A stretch of DNA of 64,000 bases from Thysanoteuthis rhombus. Its lineage: Eukaryota > Mollusca > Cephalopoda > Oegopsida > Thysanoteuthidae. The notes below the pieces were generated by a model. The model saw nothing but the letters and a program-made list of their open reading frames with translations, did not search any database and was not told where the DNA came from. Of the stretch, positions 59,840 to 64,000 are shown piece after piece. The position numbers and the translations under genes were made by a program. Location of the stretch: the NCBI GenBank assembly GCA_963457665.1, contig OY735227.1, positions 50,048,344 through 50,112,343 on the forward strand, given 5' to 3'. Position 1 is the stretch's first letter, and each line of letters opens with the position of its first letter.

Positions 59840-60190
59840 ACAAATGCTTAAGACAAACGTGCATATGTCTGGAGAGCACTCAGTGTGCATACCTCTACCA
59901 ACACTGTACGCTAAATTTTCTACAAAGGAATTCATGGATCCGCCCCCAATTCTGAGAACTTCTTCCTTGGCCCACCCTTCCACCAAATTTGACCGAAATT
60001 TGTGGAGAACTTTTGAAGACATCTTGCGGACAGACATGAGCTAACATATGAAAGTATGAAAGAAAAAAGGAAACATACTTTGATGAAAAACAAATTCCTG
60101 GATCCGGCTTGAAATTCAATCACTTCTTTGTTGCCACTGGTCTCACTGCTCTACAAAATTTCTTTGAAATTCCTCGAGAACTTTTGGGTT
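59840..60190 (-). repeat. Repeat family D monomer (-)
   Basis: 'ggatccgcccccaattctga', 'cccacccttccaccaaattt', 'ggagaacttttgaagacatc' and 'ttgcggacagacatgag' are the reverse-complement form of the family D phrases. The overlapping open frames here on both strands (59837-60123) are repeat-derived. Confidence 0.6.
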
Positions 60191-61735
60191 GAGAGACAAA
60201 GGAATAAAATTATACATATACCTCTTCAAGATTGCTGGTCCAGGTAAAAACTTTCTCTAATTCCCATATTGTCTCTGATTACACTGAACAAGTCTTATAT
60301 TTCTGACAGATCAGTTTCATTTATGTATCAAAAAGGTTTTTGTGTCAGAACGTTAGTGTCTCCTCATCAAATAACGGATAATGGAAAAATATTGTGAGTT
60401 CGCATATCACAAAGTTAAACATACCCCAACCAGTTGTTTAATAGATATCTATCCTGACCGAGAAATACAAATTTCACAAGTAGACAAATGTATTGTTTTT
60501 GTGAGTAGGAAGAAGGTGCAGCACCAAACTTTGTTGAAGTGATTTTTTCTGCTTTGTAAACAATATTTGGAATCAAAACTTGAGTAATGGCCTATCTGAT
60601 TGTTTGTTTACATTTTATAAGCAAAAACGTTTTTGTTTACTACTGGGGAAATTTATCAAATCTAGCTGAAATTTAGCTATAATGTTGACAAAACCTCCAG
60701 AACTGAAAAATAGTGAATTATGGTCTATCGTATTGTTTACATTTTATTTGTAAATAATGATATATCAACATACAAAAAATATTGAACTTTGGGACTGCTG
60801 AATGGAAAATTGTTATGAAGGTTACTGAAAAATATTCAACATTTTCAAGAATTTTATGGTTTGAATAAAGAAAATTGGGTATCTGTGTTAACAATCCTAA
60901 AAAGCAACTAATTGCACTTCTCTCTCTCTCTCCTTAGTTCAAGGTTTAGAGTAGATTTCGACTGTGGAGGAATGGGTCGAGATTTAAAACTGTTATCTGA
61001 ATGCAAGCTTATTAGCAAGAAAGCATCTAACAAAGGTTGTAACTTTTTTTTTTTTCCTTTCCTTATTATCAAATGAAATTGATACGTGTGTGATAACACG
61101 TTTCACCAATCTGGTACTCGTGATATGACCTCTAGGACTTTGTTTCCAAACCAGGAGAAAGCTAAAATTCATTTCAGTTGGTGCTGTGAATAATCTTTTG
61201 AGGAGATCTTATAAAGGTGGAGGGGGTCATTGACTTGAAAAAAAATATTTCCATGAGATTTTCTTACGAAATATTATTCTTGTAAACAATGCATCTCCCA
61301 TCTGTAGAAGTAGTAGTTACAGAAGGAGAAGAATTTTTGGCTTATTGTAGTAAAAAGAATTGACCAGATTAGATGTTCTTCGAATGACATCACACCTTCT
61401 CTTCTGACCTAATAGTAGCTGATAGATAAAACACAATACCTCGTTCCTTCCTCTTTCTGTCGGTTTACGTAATCAGAATCGGCTAACCAAAACGTATCTT
61501 ATTGATATGTGTTTTAAACACAACTTACAGATTTGTTATCAAATTCACACACATTTGTATCAATGTTGATAGAGATGCGTCATAACACTGAAAGTTTTAA
61601 AATGAAGAATTACTACAAGGAATTTCGGACATCAACCTTAGTTCTCTGGGCTTCATCAGGGGAAAAACCTGTTTGGTAGTCTTAAACATACGTTTGAAGT
61701 AACTGTTTCAGTGTTCAGAGATGTTATTATGAACT
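60191..61735. other. Intergenic, no gene recognised
   Basis: AT-rich, with a CT microsatellite near 60918-60935 and no open frame or splice pattern that resembles a gene. Confidence 0.45.
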
Positions 61736-62240
61736 AGAAAGCATGCGCATTGTACATACCTCTGATAACAACATTGTTTGGTGGGGGAGTGATTGTGCAT
61801 GGATCCGCCCCGAAATTCAATCAGTTCTTCTGTAGCATTGTCTACCATTCCACAAAATGTCATTAAAATTCATGGAGAACTTTTGGAGATATCGTGTGGA
61901 CAGACATGAATTTTGGGCAATATTATGTGATGTGGACATATAACTACGACGTAGGGGGGTTAATTGTGCGTGGATCAGTCCCAAAATTAAATCACTTCTT
62001 TTGTAGCTTGTTATCCAGCCTTCAAATAAATTTCATAGAAATTAAATGAGAACTTCCACAGATATTAAATGGACATTGTGTATACATAAATGAACGAAAA
62101 AACAAAACTGAAAGAATACATCTCAACAAAAACCAATTTTAACCCAATCATTTTTTGGTCCACCTTTCCACAAAATTTCATCGAAATCTATTGGGTACTT
62201 TTGGAGATATCGTATGGACAGATGGACTGATGTGACCAAT
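61736..62240 (-). repeat. Repeat family D, about three monomers (-)
   Basis: 'ggatccgccccgaaattcaa', 'ggagaacttttggagatatc' and 'gtgtggacagacatgaattt' recur in modified form near 61970-62060 and 62160-62225. The 86-codon frame at 62123-62383 reads through this repeat. Confidence 0.65.
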
Positions 62241-62411
62241 AATTGACGTACATCTCCAATTTTGTTTACAAAAGTAAAATATGTATATGAAAAAGATAAT
62301 GATAAAATAATTGAGAAGAAAAAAATCATTTTTGGTATGAATTCGGATGTATTAGGAAAAAACAAAAAAACAAAAAAACACAAAAAATGAACAACGTTAA
62401 TGCAATATTCG

Positions 62412-62636
62412 TTATTTGCCTCTTCCCGCCGGATCGCTTAATCTTCGTTCCAAGGCTTCACTCAAGCGGCGTTCGCGGATAATCTTTGGAGTCGGGAGAA
62501 AAGGGAATACACGAAATATTTTGTGATACTTCTTTAAGAAGTTCCTTAACATTGGGAATTCGTATACATCTTCATAGGATGGGTCAATTCCTTCATACTG
62601 GACGACCAATTCTTCTTCATAGTCCTGTCCTGCCAT
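62412..62636 (-). CDS. Unidentified protein exon, 74 residues (terminal or single coding exon)
   Basis: An exon with a clean acceptor (GTTTTTTCAG, exon start 62656 on the minus strand) contains ATG at 62636 and runs to TAA at 62412. The 74-residue product starts MAGQDYEEELVVQYEG, has a Tyr/Asp/Glu-rich acidic N-half, a middle FLKKYHKIFRVFPFLPTPKI, and a strongly basic end with RERRLSEALERRLSDPAGRG. That end holds two copies of Arg-Arg-Leu-Ser, a consensus protein kinase A site. It has no signal peptide or clear membrane span. The 20 exon bases before the ATG are open in frame, so it may be the last exon of a longer protein. Composition is balanced and unlike the AT-driven spurious frames nearby. 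I do not recognise the family. It is convergent with CDK10. Confidence 0.6.
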   Translation of the reverse strand: MAGQDYEEELVVQYEGIDPSYEDVYEFPMLRNFLKKYHKIFRVFPFLPTPKIIRERRLSEALERRLSDPAGRGK

Positions 62637-62656
62637 TCCTCTTTCCTCCTTTGTTC
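62637..62656 (-). other. Exon portion upstream of the candidate ATG
   Basis: Twenty exonic bases between the splice acceptor and the ATG at 62636. They are either 5' UTR or coding continuation (frame ACA AAG GAG GAA AGA GGA is open). The local start context GAGGAATGG is acceptable. Confidence 0.5.
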
Positions 62657-62740
62657 CTGAAAAAACAAAACAAATCGAAATTATCAGATTCATTCCCACA
62701 AACATTTCTGATGCTGAAATACTTTGCTATCTTATCATAA

Positions 62741-62880
62741 TTGTCCGTCTGTCTGTCTGACCGTATGTAACAGCCGACTGCAAAAACTACTCTATATAAC
62801 CTCATGAAATTTTCTGTGAGCATTCAGGCAGGTTTTTTTAGCAAGTTAGATTTTGAAAATCACTCCCCCAATGTTTTCAG
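62741..62880 (+). repeat. Dispersed repeat family E, copy 2
   Basis: 'gtctgtctgtctga', 'gactgcaaaaactactctat', 'gaaattttctgtgagca' and 'ggcaggtttttttagcaagt' follow the order of 42604-42730. Confidence 0.6.
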
Positions 62881-62895
62881 GGGGCGTTGATCGAT

Positions 62896-62936
62896 TCTCT
62901 CTCTCTCTCTCTTGCTCTCTCTCTCTCTTGCTCTCA
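62896..62936 (+). repeat. (CT)n microsatellite
   Basis: CT dinucleotides interrupted by two TTGC spacers. Confidence 0.93.
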
Positions 62937-62939
62937 ACA

Positions 62940-64000
62940 CTGGAAGATTTCTATGCAGGCAACGATCTTTCTCTTACTTTCCCCTCACTATAAAAGTATA
63001 AGAGATGTGTTACTTCATTCATCTTTTGCTTTTAATAGCGACTTCTGCTTTAAATAAGACTCTTTCTGTAAGAAAAGATGTATTTACATTGATAGCATAC
63101 AAACATATTAGAAACGAGAAAGTTTTTTTTAAATAATCAAATGAATGCATTAGAACAAAACAACATATGTATATCTTGATACGAACCTTCGATGTCAAAA
63201 ATAATCTATAAAATTGCTTAATGGTAATACTTTGTAGTTGTTATCCGTGGAATTTTTGTCTAGAATTTCTTCAAATCTTACAATACACGTAAATCATTTT
63301 TGAAGTTTGATTTTCTTTACTTTTTGTCTATAGTTTTAGAAATAACCGACCTTTCCGATTGTAAGGTTTCACACCCCCGCTCAATCAATATTAAAAACAG
63401 TTCACAAATAAGAGATTAATTCAATTTATTCAAAACGATTTAATTTAATTTAGTTATTTATTCTTTTAGACTAGACTAAACCCAGCCAGATTTTAGTTGC
63501 AATAAAGAAAGCCTCAACAATTATGAAAGTAATTAATTGAAAAGAATTGATAATAATCACTATGATTTAAATTGATGCAATTGTTTTTTCCAGTAATTCT
63601 CTTTCAAAAAAAAAAAAAATTAAATGCTATCTGATTTTTATTTATCGATCTTTCTATTTTATGAATTAATTTTTTGGACGTCAATTTATTCCGCTCGTTA
63701 GGGCAGGTATATAGCCTAGTTACATTAATTTCTGAAATTAAGATCTGTTGAGAAAAATATTCAGCGAAACCCAGAGAACGTGGAATGTGGTGCCTGGACG
63801 AAATTCAGTGAATAATACATCATTTTCAATTTGATTGCGAAGATGTTCTCGGCGTCATTTTATAGAAGCTGCCACTTTAAGTAGATAACCAGTGTATCTT
63901 CAGATAGGGAAAAACTCAATGGTGAATAGCAGAGAATTGAAAATCAGTAAAATTATTTTCGTTACTTTGAAATATACATAACACTGACGTTAGGTACTTC
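62940..64000. other. No recognised feature to window end
   Basis: AT-rich. Further exons of the minus-strand gene at 62412 would be expected here or beyond, but none could be supported by eye. Confidence 0.4.

Noticed and set aside
61736..62383. 86-codon minus-strand frame ending in family D sequence as a gene
   Set aside because: Half of it is repeat sequence and the remainder is AT-driven low-complexity Phe/Ser-rich sequence.

Overview
This is an AT-rich eukaryotic window dominated by introns and transposable-element remnants. It looks like a lophotrochozoan invertebrate, most likely a mollusc with a large, repeat-rich genome. That is inference, from the protein's overall resemblance to lophotrochozoan CDK10 as I know the family, kilobase introns, Penelope-like and RTE-like retroelements and tRNA-derived SINEs. 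There are no bacterial operons, and almost all open frames above 60 codons are chance or repeat-derived.

One gene is resolved completely: a cyclin-dependent kinase 10 (CDK10) orthologue on the + strand. Its 16 coding exons run from 24685 to 56569, all joined by GT-AG introns in consistent phase, and encode 382 residues. Its 15 introns (0.3-5 kb) carry most of the mobile elements described here. A second, convergent gene is represented by one exon on the - strand (62412-62656). It encodes a conserved-looking but unrecognised 74-residue C-terminus or small protein with two Arg-Arg-Leu-Ser motifs.

Layout: 500-1865 decayed Penelope-like element (PLE, - strand); 1.9-9.4 kb intergenic with a diverged tandem repeat; 9417-9915 three spaced copies of a conserved motif; 10-22.8 kb intergenic with microsatellites, an interspersed repeat and an RTE-like retrotransposon 3' end (17008-18048); 22.8-24.6 kb probable CDK10 upstream region with a small inverted-repeat element; 24.7-56.9 kb CDK10; 56.9-62.3 kb intergenic with a short MITE and a family of related repeat monomers in both orientations; 62.4-62.66 kb the second gene; then a repeat copy and unannotated sequence to the end.

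The most interesting non-genic structures are a 1.5 kb fold-back element with ~305 bp near-identical inverted arms in intron 10, a perfect 12 x 31 bp minisatellite in intron 11, a perfect 16 bp hairpin with an AATAAA loop followed by a T-tract in intron 14, a PLE copy bounded on both sides by (TA)n, and an abundant ~450 bp interspersed repeat with at least eight copies. I did not find a convincing new multi-gene system.
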